A stretch of 42,035 nucleotides of DNA from Clostridia bacterium (GTDB lineage: Bacteria; Bacillota; Clostridia; Christensenellales; Borkfalkiaceae): contig JAGAIW010000023.1 in NCBI GenBank assembly GCA_017626305.1, forward strand, positions 1 to 42,035. The letters run 5' to 3'. Every line of letters begins with the position of its first letter. Position 1 is the first letter of the stretch. Shown here in pieces: positions 19,213 through 27,461 of the stretch. Under the pieces are notes generated by a model. The model had not been told where the DNA came from. It did no database searches and saw nothing but the letters and a program-made list of their open reading frames with translations. The translations under genes and the position numbers were made by a program.

Positions 19213-20565
19213 TTATTTAATGGTAATCCATATTCTGTTGGCAAGCTCGTTTTCTTCTTTGGTAAAATATTCCATAACGACAAGCCGTTCAATCGTTTTT
19301 TGATCGGGATACTGTGCAAACAGCTGCCTGTTGATTTGGTCGGGAGTAGTGGTAACGACGTGGTCGTTTCCAAAGAAGTAGCTGACGTCGTGCGTAGCCG
19401 TTTCTTCTTCGCCTTCGTCTGCGCCATACATATCAAGGATATAGTCAAAAATTTCGTTTTCGCCCGATTGCGGTCCGCTTATACAGCTTGTGTAGCCGAT
19501 ATAATACATATTGCGCACGACGTTGTCGGGACGGGAAAGGAAATTGACGAATGCGGTAGCGGCGTGTGTTTTTGCTTCGCCGATATTTTTCATCATCACC
19601 CAACCGTCAAACCAAAGGTTAGACGCCGCTTTTGGAACGACGTATTCCAGCTCTAAATCATATTCTTCGGCTTTATCAAGAACGTACACGGCGTCGCCGC
19701 TCCATTGATAGGAGATATCAAACCGCCCCGTAATGATGTCCATTTTTCCTTCGTCCGTTTCCAAGCCGTACAAATTCTTTCGCATAGCGATAAGCTCTTG
19801 CTTGACGTTGTTCATTGTCGTAGGCAGCGTATCGTTCATTTTGTCGCTTAAAATATCTTGGTAAGCCGTCAAATCGATTTCACCGTTTTGATAACGATTT
19901 TGGGCGTTTAAAAGCTCATCTTCATAATACATGCCAAGCCCTGCGAAGTAGGAGTCGCGTACGTTGTCTTTGGCGGTAATTTTCCGCGCGTATTTTTTGC
20001 TTTGGAAGATATTCCAGCTGCCGGCTTCTTCCCGCGTTACGCCGTGACTAGGATTGATGATAAAGCCCGTTGAACCCCACATATAACCTGCGGCGTAATC
20101 TTTCCATGATTTTCCGTCTGCGGTTTTGCCTTTGGTAAACGTTTCGTCGATATAGGGGGAAACGTATTTTGCGTAGTAATTATGCTCGTCGTTCTTATCG
20201 AAAAAGCTTTCAGGATAGGCTTGCAGTCTGTTTTCTGCCGCAAGTTTCATAATCATGTATTCGGACGGGCAAAGAAGGTCGTACGAATCGCCCATTTTAA
20301 TTTTATTATACATGGTTTCGTTGTCTTGCAGAGTAACGTATTCCACGCGTATCCGCTTGTTATAGGTGTCAAAATACCATTCTTCAAATTCTTCGTATAA
20401 AGGGGCGCTGCCTTCTACCCAGCTTTCGTCGCCGCCTTCGTCGATATACTCATCCCAACTACCGACGCGAAGGACGAGCTCGCCGCGAATCCCGTCGCAG
20501 GCGGATAAGGAAAATGCCGATCCGAATATAAGCGCGGCAAGCGCAAGGGAAAGTTTCTTTTTCAT
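19213..20565 (-). CDS. potD: spermidine/putrescine-binding lipoprotein
   Basis: This is the extracellular solute-binding component of a polyamine ABC importer. A lipoprotein signal ends in LSAC (lipidated cysteine 23). The mature part matches the PotD/PotF group (SYDLLCPSEYMIMKL, AAGYMWGSTGFIINP, YQWSGDAVYVL, FVNFLSRPDN). At 450 residues it is longer than the usual 350 or so. It is the last gene of the potABCD operon and overlaps potC by 4 bp. Confidence 0.92.
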   Translation of the reverse strand: MKKKLSLALAALIFGSAFSLSACDGIRGELVLRVGSWDEYIDEGGDESWVEGSAPLYEEFEEWYFDTYNKRIRVEYVTLQDNETMYNKIKMGDSYDLLCPSEYMIMKLAAENRLQAYPESFFDKNDEHNYYAKYVSPYIDETFTKGKTADGKSWKDYAAGYMWGSTGFIINPSHGVTREEAGSWNIFQSKKYARKITAKDNVRDSYFAGLGMYYEDELLNAQNRYQNGEIDLTAYQDILSDKMNDTLPTTMNNVKQELIAMRKNLYGLETDEGKMDIITGRFDISYQWSGDAVYVLDKAEEYDLELEYVVPKAASNLWFDGWVMMKNIGEAKTHAATAFVNFLSRPDNVVRNMYYIGYTSCISGPQSGENEIFDYILDMYGADEGEEETATHDVSYFFGNDHVVTTTPDQINRQLFAQYPDQKTIERLVVMEYFTKEENELANRIWITIK

Positions 20566-21374
20566 CTCTTTTTACCTGCCTTTTTGTACGCAATCACGTT
20601 GGAAATAATGACAATGAGTACGATAATAAAGAAAATAATAGCGGTAAACGCCCAGTAGGCGGCTTTGATTTTCGCGCCTAAAATGTTGTTTTTATCTAAG
20701 CCGTAAATATGCGTGCTAATGGTAGCAAACGAGTCGGGCTTGGTATACGCCGCAATCACGTAATCGTCCAGCGATAACGTAATGGAAAGCAGGAATCCTG
20801 CCAAAATCCCCGGTAAAATTTGCGGTATAATTACCGTAAACAACGCTTTCGTCGGCGTAGCGCCAAGGTCAAGCGCCGCTTCGTATAAATGATTATCCAT
20901 TTGTTTCAGTTTAGGGATAACGGACAAAACGACGAAAGGGGTACAAAGGAGCATTTGCCCGAAAATCAAAGGCAAATACGTCGACTTGTCAATTCCTAAG
21001 AAGGAGATAAGGAGCGCAAACGAAATCGCCGTTACGACGTCTGCGTTGATAACGGGGATACGGTTGACTGCGGAAAGCAGTCCGTTCGTTCGCTTTTTGG
21101 AATAAAAGATACCGATAGAGCCAACCGTTCCTAAAATGGTGGAAAGGGTAGCGACGATAAGCGCTAAACCAAGCGTTTGCGCCACGACCTGTAAAGGTTC
21201 GTTTTCCCAGTTAAAGAAATATTCGTAGTGCGCCAAATCAAAGCCCGTCCAAGGGTCTTGAATATAATCGGACGCCTTAAAGCTGTTTATCGTAAGGAAG
21301 ATAATGGGGAAGTAGATAAACGCCAAAATTAAGCAAATAAACGCCCATTTGAGAATACTTTTAAGCTTTACCAT
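20562..21374 (-). CDS. potC: spermidine/putrescine ABC transporter permease PotC
   Basis: This 270-residue permease has about six membrane segments and the conserved EAA loop region EAALDLGATPTKALFTVIIPQILPGI, which contacts PotA. The order after PotB and the overlaps on both sides (7 bp with potB, 4 bp with potD) support the assignment. Confidence 0.92.
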   Translation of the reverse strand: MVKLKSILKWAFICLILAFIYFPIIFLTINSFKASDYIQDPWTGFDLAHYEYFFNWENEPLQVVAQTLGLALIVATLSTILGTVGSIGIFYSKKRTNGLLSAVNRIPVINADVVTAISFALLISFLGIDKSTYLPLIFGQMLLCTPFVVLSVIPKLKQMDNHLYEAALDLGATPTKALFTVIIPQILPGILAGFLLSITLSLDDYVIAAYTKPDSFATISTHIYGLDKNNILGAKIKAAYWAFTAIIFFIIVLIVIISNVIAYKKAGKKR

Positions 21375-22219
21375 AACGACGTCCCCCTAGTTTCCGATTG
21401 CTCGTCCGCTTCAAAACCGCCCGTAAGCCACGTCACCAAAAACATGAAAAGCAACAGCACGAGCGCTACGAACGAACCGTCGTGCCAAAGATCGCCGCTG
21501 AAATAGTCGTCGATAAGTTTTCCGAAAATCTTGACGTTGCGGTAGGTGAGATAGTTGGATACGACGTAGTTGGTCATGGACGGTAAAAATACCATGGAAA
21601 TACCGCTGATAATCCCCGATTTAGACAGGGGGAGAGTAACCTTTAAAAAAGCTTTGGGAGCGGTTGCGCCCAAGTCCTTTGCGGCTTCTAGATAGCTTTT
21701 ATCAATCTTGATAATCGTCGTATAAATGGGCAAAATCATAAAGGGCAGGAAATCGTACACCATACCGATAATGGTGTTGATAATATTCCAAGCGTCTGAT
21801 TTATTGTACGTACCTATCCACACGAAAAACTCCTTTAACGCATTGATACGCAATACGAAGTTTACCCACATGGGTACGATAAACATAAGTAGTAAAGTGG
21901 ATTTGTTTTTTAATTTGCAGTTTGCGATAATATACGCCACGGGATAGGCAATCAAAAGACAAACGATCGTGCTCATTAAAGAGATAAAAAGGCTTAACGA
22001 AATCGTTTGAAAGATAGGGGAGCTGAAAAACTGCGCCAAACTACCGCCGTCCGTGAAAAATAAGATTAAGTAATCCCAAGTAAAAACGTTGTTGTCGTCT
22101 GTGAACGCGTAATACAGCACGATAAACAGCGGAACGACGACGAATATCGCTAAAAACAGCGCGTAAGGAATGGCGAGCAGCTTACGCGAAAAATGCGGTT
22201 TGAGCTTAGCCGTCGTCAT
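21368..22219 (-). CDS. potB: spermidine/putrescine ABC transporter permease PotB
   Basis: This 283-residue permease pairs with PotC. It has six hydrophobic segments and the ATPase-contact loop EAAKDLGATAPKAFLKVTLPLSKSGI. It overlaps potA by 4 bp and potC by 7 bp, implying translational coupling throughout the operon. Confidence 0.92.
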   Translation of the reverse strand: MTTAKLKPHFSRKLLAIPYALFLAIFVVVPLFIVLYYAFTDDNNVFTWDYLILFFTDGGSLAQFFSSPIFQTISLSLFISLMSTIVCLLIAYPVAYIIANCKLKNKSTLLLMFIVPMWVNFVLRINALKEFFVWIGTYNKSDAWNIINTIIGMVYDFLPFMILPIYTTIIKIDKSYLEAAKDLGATAPKAFLKVTLPLSKSGIISGISMVFLPSMTNYVVSNYLTYRNVKIFGKLIDDYFSGDLWHDGSFVALVLLLFMFLVTWLTGGFEADEQSETRGTSLW

Positions 22220-23748
22220 TGTTTACCTCCTTCCGCGACTTTCAACGTCATTTTAATTTTCTCTTTGGGTACGATTAAGCTGACCCTGTCGTTTTCATTC
22301 CAAAGGTCTTCACAGGCAAGCACGTAATCTTCTTCGTTTTCCGTACGTACAATATAACGGTAGTATTCACTCTTGTAAATAAGGGAGATAATATTGCCTT
22401 GCGCGCCTCCCACGTCGGGGTCGTCGCTCATAGTGATATCGTGTAAGCCTACTTCTACGTTGACTTCGGTATCCGTCAAATCCAGCTTTTCACCTTTTGC
22501 GGTGATTAAATATCCTTCTTCGTCCAAATGACTGCCGGGATACAGCTGCGTTACGTCACATTCAAATTCCCCGTCGCCAAATTCTACGGTGTTGCGTTTG
22601 GTGATAACGCCCGAGAATTTATTCACACGGAATACCTTTTTCATGACGTGAATACCGTCGGGCTGTACGGTAAGCCCAACCGATTCGCCTACCTTAGGCG
22701 CGGAAGTGCTTTGAATTTCAATTTCATATCTGCCGCATTGTACGAGAATTTGATAGTGGATACCCTTGAAAATAACCGAAGTAACCTTTCCTTTGAGAAT
22801 ACCCTGTTCGGGGGAAGTAATAATTACGTCTTCGGGGCGAACGACGACGTCGACGGGTTCGTCTTTTTCAAAACCGCCGTCTAAACATTCAAAGGCTTTG
22901 CCGCAAAAACGCACTTGGTTGTCTTTCGGCATAACGCCCGAGAAGATATTGCTTTCGCCGATAAAGTCGGCAACGAAGGTGTTTTTGGGTTCGTTATAAA
23001 TCATTTCGGGCGTACCGATTTGTTGGATAGCGCCGTCCGACATAACGACGATCGTATCCGACATGGTAAGCGCTTCTTCTTGATCGTGCGTTACGTAAAT
23101 GAAGGTAATCCCCAAACGCTTGTGCATGGCTTTGAGCTCTAATTGCATTTCTTTGCGCATCTTCAAATCAAGCGCGCCAAGCGGTTCGTCCAAAAGCAAA
23201 ATCTCCGGTTCGTTGACGATAGCCCGCGCGATAGCGATACGCTGCTGCTGACCGCCCGAAAGGGTAGCGATACTGCGCTTTTCAAAGCCCGAAAGGTCAA
23301 CGATTTCCAACGCTTTTTTCACTTTTTCAGCGATAATGGCTTTGGGGAGCTTTTCCATTTTTACTTTGGTGTTGCCTTTCTTGTCCGTATACGTCGTTTC
23401 CACCCGTTTTTGTTTCAAGCCAAACGCAACGTTTTCAAAGACGTTGAGATGGGGGAACAGGGCGTATTTTTGGAAAACGGTATTGACGGGACGAAGATGG
23501 GGCGGCAAAGCGCTGATATCTTTCCCGTTGAGTAAAATTTTACCGCTAGTCGGTAGTTCAAACCCGGCAATCATACGTAGGGTAGTCGTTTTGCCGCAAC
23601 CCGACGGGCCGAGAAAGGTGATAAATTCACCCTTGCGCACGTACAGGTTGAAATTTTCGACGATAGTAACGCCGTCGAATTGTTTGCAAACGTCTACAAG
23701 CTCAATGATCTTTCCGTTGTTTTCTACGGGGGAAGTTGCTTTTGCCAT
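22216..23748 (-). CDS. potA: polyamine ABC transporter ATP-binding protein PotA, enlarged
   Basis: This ATPase drives the PotBCD polyamine importer. It has Walker A GPSGCGKT (47-54), signature LSGGQ (163-167) and Walker B LLLDEP (D187, E188). At 510 residues it is well above the usual 350-380. One extra part is a charged insertion of about 25 residues (near 112-136) between the Q-loop and the signature. The other is the C-terminal half, which appears to hold two tandem TOBE-type regulatory domains: each half contains a KFSGVI- or IFSGVM-like segment followed by a QP or VG-LHDI motif. It is the first gene of the operon. Confidence 0.92.
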   Translation of the reverse strand: MAKATSPVENNGKIIELVDVCKQFDGVTIVENFNLYVRKGEFITFLGPSGCGKTTTLRMIAGFELPTSGKILLNGKDISALPPHLRPVNTVFQKYALFPHLNVFENVAFGLKQKRVETTYTDKKGNTKVKMEKLPKAIIAEKVKKALEIVDLSGFEKRSIATLSGGQQQRIAIARAIVNEPEILLLDEPLGALDLKMRKEMQLELKAMHKRLGITFIYVTHDQEEALTMSDTIVVMSDGAIQQIGTPEMIYNEPKNTFVADFIGESNIFSGVMPKDNQVRFCGKAFECLDGGFEKDEPVDVVVRPEDVIITSPEQGILKGKVTSVIFKGIHYQILVQCGRYEIEIQSTSAPKVGESVGLTVQPDGIHVMKKVFRVNKFSGVITKRNTVEFGDGEFECDVTQLYPGSHLDEEGYLITAKGEKLDLTDTEVNVEVGLHDITMSDDPDVGGAQGNIISLIYKSEYYRYIVRTENEEDYVLACEDLWNENDRVSLIVPKEKIKMTLKVAEGGKQ

Positions 23749-23814
23749 AAGGAGCTCTCCTTAAAAGTGGTTTCGTGAATATAAAAAGAAAAATTAAAAA
23801 ACTTTTCCGTTCGT

Positions 23815-23843
23815 ATTATAAAAAAAACGCCGAATAATGTCAA
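23815..23843 (-). promoter_or_regulatory. promoter of the potABCD operon
   Basis: Read on the minus strand, TTGACA (23838-23843) and TATAAT (23815-23820) are separated by 17 bp. Confidence 0.75.
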
Positions 23844-23930
23844 GCGTTTCAAGGGCATATTTTATAACTTCCCGCGCGCGTGCGTAAAAAAACGCCGTAG
23901 GGGAAGAAAGCGTGAAAAAAGAGAAACACG

Positions 23931-23960
23931 AAAAAAGGGGTCTACCTGTCGGCAGACCCT
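23931..23960 (-). terminator. terminator of rpsT
   Basis: Read on the minus strand, GGGTCT/AGACCC arms (23954-23959 and 23938-23943) are followed by a run of six U (23931-23936). It separates rpsT from the potABCD promoter. Confidence 0.8.
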
Positions 23961-23985
23961 CATATTTATAATATGATCGAGCTGA

Positions 23986-24249
23986 TTAGTTTAACGCAGC
24001 AAGTTTTTTCGCAAGCTTTGCTTTTCTGTTGTTTGCGTTGTTCTTATGGATAACGCCCTTGGTAACCGCGCTGTCGATAGCGGATACGGTTTCGGGATAA
24101 AGCTTGGTAGCTTCTTCTTTGTTTCCAGCGTTTACAGCTTCAAGATACTTCTTGATTTGCGTCTTCAACGCAGATTTGATAGCTTTGTTTTGCATGGTTT
24201 TCTTTTCGATAACCAAAACTCTTTTCTTAGCGGATTTAATATTAGGCAT
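23986..24249 (-). CDS. rpsT: 30S ribosomal protein S20
   Basis: This small basic protein of 87 residues binds the 16S rRNA 5' domain. MPNIKSAKKRV at the start, the lysine-rich helices and VIHKNNANNRKAKLAKKL near the end are the S20 hallmarks, and the length is typical. It is monocistronic, with its own promoter and terminator. Confidence 0.97.
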   Translation of the reverse strand: MPNIKSAKKRVLVIEKKTMQNKAIKSALKTQIKKYLEAVNAGNKEEATKLYPETVSAIDSAVTKGVIHKNNANNRKAKLAKKLAALN

Positions 24250-24298
24250 AATGTTCTCCTTGTATTTCCTTTTCGGTTTAGTTTTAATTGCGTAGATT

Positions 24299-24327
24299 AT
24301 TTTAACATAATTTTATTTTATTGTAAA
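24299..24327 (-). promoter_or_regulatory. rpsT promoter
   Basis: Read on the minus strand, TTTACA (24322-24327) and TAAAAT (24299-24304) are separated by 17 bp, with an extended -10 TG. Confidence 0.7.
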
Positions 24328-24397
24328 CTGTTTTTCGGTGCAAAAACACGAAAAAGCATAAAAAAATAAAAATTTTTCCTATTTATGGGGTGAAAGT

Positions 24398-25144
24398 ATG
24401 GATATACCCAAGGGCGGAGTGGCTTTTTTTGATAGCGGTATCGGCGGACTTACCGTTTTAGCAGAATGTCAAAAATACGTAAAGGATACGTTTTTCTATT
24501 ATTTGGGCGATAATCTACGCGCCCCGTACGGCAATCTTCCAAAGGCAACCGTTTGCTCGTACGTGAACGAAATGTTTGAAAAGCTCGCGCGGCTACAACC
24601 CCGCGCCGTTGTCGTGGCTTGCAATACGGCAACCGCGCTATGTATCGAAAGCCTACGCAAACAATACGCCTTCCCGATTATCGGCGCAGAACCCGCCGTC
24701 TTTACCGCCGCAAAAAACGGGGGAGATATTTTCGTTTTATCCACACGCGCCACCTACGAAAGCCAACGCTTTCAAACGCTGTGTAGGCGAGCAGAGCTAT
24801 TTTACCCCAACGCTCGTTTGCATTTGCATGCCTGCAATCGCTTGGCAGGGGAGATAGAACGCCATCTTTTTACGCCCGAATGGGACGTTGCGCCATTTTT
24901 GCCCACGGGCAACCCCGATAGCGTGGTTTTGGGTTGTACGCACTACGTTTTTCTCAAAAAACAAATACAAACGTTTTACCAAACGGCAATCTACGACGGA
25001 AACGAAGGGATTGCCAAACGTTTACGCTCCGTATTGCTAAAAACTCCTGAAAAATCCAACGATTTTCAAGGACGGATTTTCTTTCTCGGAAAGGCAAAAT
25101 GGTCAAACGAATACGTATACGAACAAATGTTCGGCAATAAATAA
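24398..25144 (+). CDS. murI: glutamate racemase
   Basis: This cytoplasmic enzyme makes D-glutamate for peptidoglycan. Its 248 residues carry the motif FFDSGIGGLTVL at the N-terminus and the two catalytic cysteines, C75 in VVACNTA and C180 in VLGCTHY. A GGGGTGA ribosome binding site precedes the ATG. It lies next to the division/cell-wall cluster, although mraZ has its own promoter downstream. Confidence 0.94.
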   Translation: MDIPKGGVAFFDSGIGGLTVLAECQKYVKDTFFYYLGDNLRAPYGNLPKATVCSYVNEMFEKLARLQPRAVVVACNTATALCIESLRKQYAFPIIGAEPAVFTAAKNGGDIFVLSTRATYESQRFQTLCRRAELFYPNARLHLHACNRLAGEIERHLFTPEWDVAPFLPTGNPDSVVLGCTHYVFLKKQIQTFYQTAIYDGNEGIAKRLRSVLLKTPEKSNDFQGRIFFLGKAKWSNEYVYEQMFGNK

Positions 25145-25198
25145 CCGTGTTTTGGGGTGTGAGTGGTTAAAAATCCCAAAAAAATTAAAAAAAATTGA

Positions 25199-25246
25199 AA
25201 AAAGTGCCAAAAAACTATTGACAATGGTTGAAAGTGGTTGTATAAT
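25199..25246 (+). promoter_or_regulatory. mraZ promoter with MraZ-box-like direct repeats
   Basis: TTGACA (25218-25223) and TATAAT (25241-25246) are separated by 17 bp. The spacer holds two 10-bp direct repeats, GACAATGGTT (25220-25229) and GAAAGTGGTT (25230-25239), so TGGTT recurs with 5 nt between copies. A related AAGTGCC lies in the same 10-bp phase at 25202-25208. MraZ of other bacteria binds TGG-containing repeats with this spacing in its own promoter, so autorepression is likely. Confidence 0.7.
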
Positions 25247-25261
25247 AGTATCATGTAGAAT

Positions 25262-25287
25262 TCGGAGTGGGGGAGATTGTCCCCGAA
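25262..25287 (+). promoter_or_regulatory. hairpin in the mraZ leader
   Basis: GGGGA/TCCCC with flanking TTCGG/GAA pairing forms a stable hairpin about 10 nt before the mraZ ribosome binding site. There is no U-run, so it is not a normal terminator. Confidence 0.5.
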
Positions 25288-25310
25288 ATAAAGCAAAGGA
25301 GAGCGTAACC

Positions 25311-25736
25311 GTGTTCAAAGGTGTATTCGAGCATCAATTAGACGATAAAAACCGCTTGCGTATTCCCTCGCGCTTTAAGAAAGAGCTGACGGGGGAGCAC
25401 GGCGACAAGTCGTATAGTTTCTTCCGCGGCATGAACCGCTGTATTTGCGTTATGGCGGACGATTTATTAGACGACACGATTAGCGCGTTGTCGGAAGAAG
25501 GCATCTCCGAATCCAACGAAGCGTCGACGTTATTCTTCGGGAGTATCTTCTCTGCGGAAGAAGACGCGCAAGGCAGAGTGGTTTTACCTGCGGCGTTGAA
25601 AAAAATGGCAGGGATTACCAAAGACGTCGTAACGCTGGGTAGGGGCAAACGCTTGGAAATTTGGGCGGCGGAAAGATACTACGCGTATATTGAAGGCGTT
25701 GATTATGACGCAGAGCTTAAAAAACTCGGTATTTAA
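25311..25736 (+). CDS. mraZ: transcriptional regulator MraZ
   Basis: This DNA-binding protein represses its own division/cell-wall operon. Its 141 residues form two SpoVT/AbrB-like halves, DDKNRLRIPSRFK near the start and DAQGRVVLPAALKK in the second half. The GTG start at 25311 is chosen because AAAGGAGAG lies 7-8 nt upstream and the protein then begins FKGVFEHQLD as in other MraZ. It is the first gene of the dcw cluster and is followed 2 bp later by rsmH. Confidence 0.95.
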   Translation: MFKGVFEHQLDDKNRLRIPSRFKKELTGEHGDKSYSFFRGMNRCICVMADDLLDDTISALSEEGISESNEASTLFFGSIFSAEEDAQGRVVLPAALKKMAGITKDVVTLGRGKRLEIWAAERYYAYIEGVDYDAELKKLGI

Positions 25737-25738
25737 TT

Positions 25739-26677
25739 ATGTTGGAATTTTCGCATAAACCCGTTATGCTGGAAGAATGTATGCAAGGTCTTGCGTTAAA
25801 GGACGGCGGCGTGTGGTTTGACGGCACGGTCGGCGGCGGCGGGCATTCGTACGAAATCTTAAAGCGCAGCGCTCCCAACGGAAGATTGATTGCAACCGAT
25901 CTCGACGACGAAGCGATAGCGGCGGCAACGAAAAGGCTTGCGCCCTTTGCACCGCGCTTTACAATATATAAATCTAATTATAAGGATTTTGAAAACGTCT
26001 TTGCGCAGGCAGGCGTTGACGAAATCGACGGGGCAATTCTCGATTTTGGAATATCGTCCCATCAAATAGACGACGAAGACCGCGGCTTTTCCTATCGAAT
26101 GGCGGACGCACCGCTGGATATGCGCATGGACCAAACCGCGCCGCTCACGGCGGAAACGATAGTCAATACTTATTCGGAAGAAAAGCTTGCTTGGATATTC
26201 AAAACGTACGGTGAAGAAACGTTTGCTAAGCAAATTGCACGAAATATCGTCAAATACAGGGCGGACAAGCCCTTAAAAACGGCAGGGGAGCTGTCGCAAA
26301 TCATTCAAAACAGTATTCCCGCAAAATTCCGTTTCGGCGCGCCTTGCGAGAGAAAAGCCTTTCAGGCTTTGCGTATCGAAGTCAACGGAGAGCTAGACGG
26401 GCTGTACGAATTGACGCTTGCCTTGACAAGACGGTTGAAAAAGGGCGGAAGAATCGTCATTCTCACCTTTCAATCGTTGGAAGACAGAATCGTCAAAGAA
26501 GCGTTCAGACAAATGCAATCGCCTTGCACCTGTCCGCCGAACTTTCCCGTTTGCGTATGCGGAAAGAAAGCGGAAATCAAAATTATCAATAAAAAGCCGA
26601 TTACGGCAAGTGAAGAAGAACTCAAAAACAATTCGAGAAGTAAGTGCGCGAAATTGCGCATAGCGGAAAAGATATAA
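25739..26677 (+). CDS. rsmH: 16S rRNA (cytosine-1402-N4) methyltransferase
   Basis: This SAM-dependent enzyme (formerly MraW) methylates C1402 in the ribosomal decoding site. At 312 residues it has the normal length. The SAM-binding motif is DGTVGGGGHS (28-37), and HKPVMLEE at the N-terminus and the SRSAKLR-like end (SRSKCAKLRIAEK) are family hallmarks. It sits in the conserved place between mraZ and ftsL. Confidence 0.96.
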   Translation: MLEFSHKPVMLEECMQGLALKDGGVWFDGTVGGGGHSYEILKRSAPNGRLIATDLDDEAIAAATKRLAPFAPRFTIYKSNYKDFENVFAQAGVDEIDGAILDFGISSHQIDDEDRGFSYRMADAPLDMRMDQTAPLTAETIVNTYSEEKLAWIFKTYGEETFAKQIARNIVKYRADKPLKTAGELSQIIQNSIPAKFRFGAPCERKAFQALRIEVNGELDGLYELTLALTRRLKKGGRIVILTFQSLEDRIVKEAFRQMQSPCTCPPNFPVCVCGKKAEIKIINKKPITASEEELKNNSRSKCAKLRIAEKI

Positions 26678-26734
26678 AAAGTCGACACGAAAGATACGGG
26701 AAAGGAAAATACGGGAAAAACACGGAGGCACATG

Positions 26735-27358
26735 ATGGAAACGATACTGGAAAGAGTAACGACGCAACAACAAACGGCGCAGCAAGAAGCAGAGCGTCAT
26801 AACGCTTTAATCAAAGAACGTTATAAGCGTTTGCAGGACGCCGAAGCCAGCCAGTTTGCGGCGAATACACAAACCAACGCAACGGAATACACCGTTCGCG
26901 CGTCTGTTCTTACGCCTTCCCGCCCCGTAGAAGAAACGCCTGCTATCGAACAAGCTCCGCAGGTAACCGAATACGTCCGTGAAAAAATCGATTCTCCCGT
27001 ATTCACTACCGAGAAGTTCCAAGCTATCGAACAACAGCCGATTATGCAAGCGCCGACGTACGCTCCCGTAGAAATACAAACGACGCAAACGGCGGTTGCG
27101 GTGGAAGAACAATATTCTTTGACGCAGTTTGCGAAAATGGTTATCGCGGCGTTTGCGGCGGCTGTTATCGTCATGCTTACGTTGATTTGCGTAAACACAC
27201 AGCTTATCCGTTTTGAAACGACGCAGCTGCAAGCAGCGCAAACGAGAAACGTGCAGCTCCAAGAAGAATACGCCAAGGTACAACAGCGTATTGAAGATGC
27301 AACTTCGCAGGAAACCATTCTTGAATATGCACAATCGAATGGAATGATACAAAAATAA
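26735..27358 (+). CDS. ftsL: FtsL-like cell division membrane protein
   Basis: This is a bitopic protein of about 207 residues: a charged, glutamine-rich cytoplasmic part (about 1-132), one membrane segment (about 135-156) and a short extracellular coiled coil ending TSQETILEYAQSNGMIQK, the typical FtsL end. Sequence alone is weak evidence for FtsL, but its place between rsmH and the PBP gene supports it. The cytoplasmic region is far longer than in E. coli or B. subtilis FtsL. Two ATGs lie at 26732 and 26735; the second is 6 nt from GGAGG and is preferred. Confidence 0.72.
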   Translation: METILERVTTQQQTAQQEAERHNALIKERYKRLQDAEASQFAANTQTNATEYTVRASVLTPSRPVEETPAIEQAPQVTEYVREKIDSPVFTTEKFQAIEQQPIMQAPTYAPVEIQTTQTAVAVEEQYSLTQFAKMVIAAFAAAVIVMLTLICVNTQLIRFETTQLQAAQTRNVQLQEEYAKVQQRIEDATSQETILEYAQSNGMIQK

Positions 27359-27461
27359 CGCTCATACAATATATAAAATATCGTAGGAGCAAACGACTAT
27401 CAAATATAACGATACACAATATTCCATATCTATTTTACGAAAGAGGTTATTCGCCGTAGGT

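Noticed and set aside
24450-24982. Minus-strand open frames opposite murI
   Set aside because: They overlap a certain gene, are short, lack ribosome binding sites and have no recognisable content.
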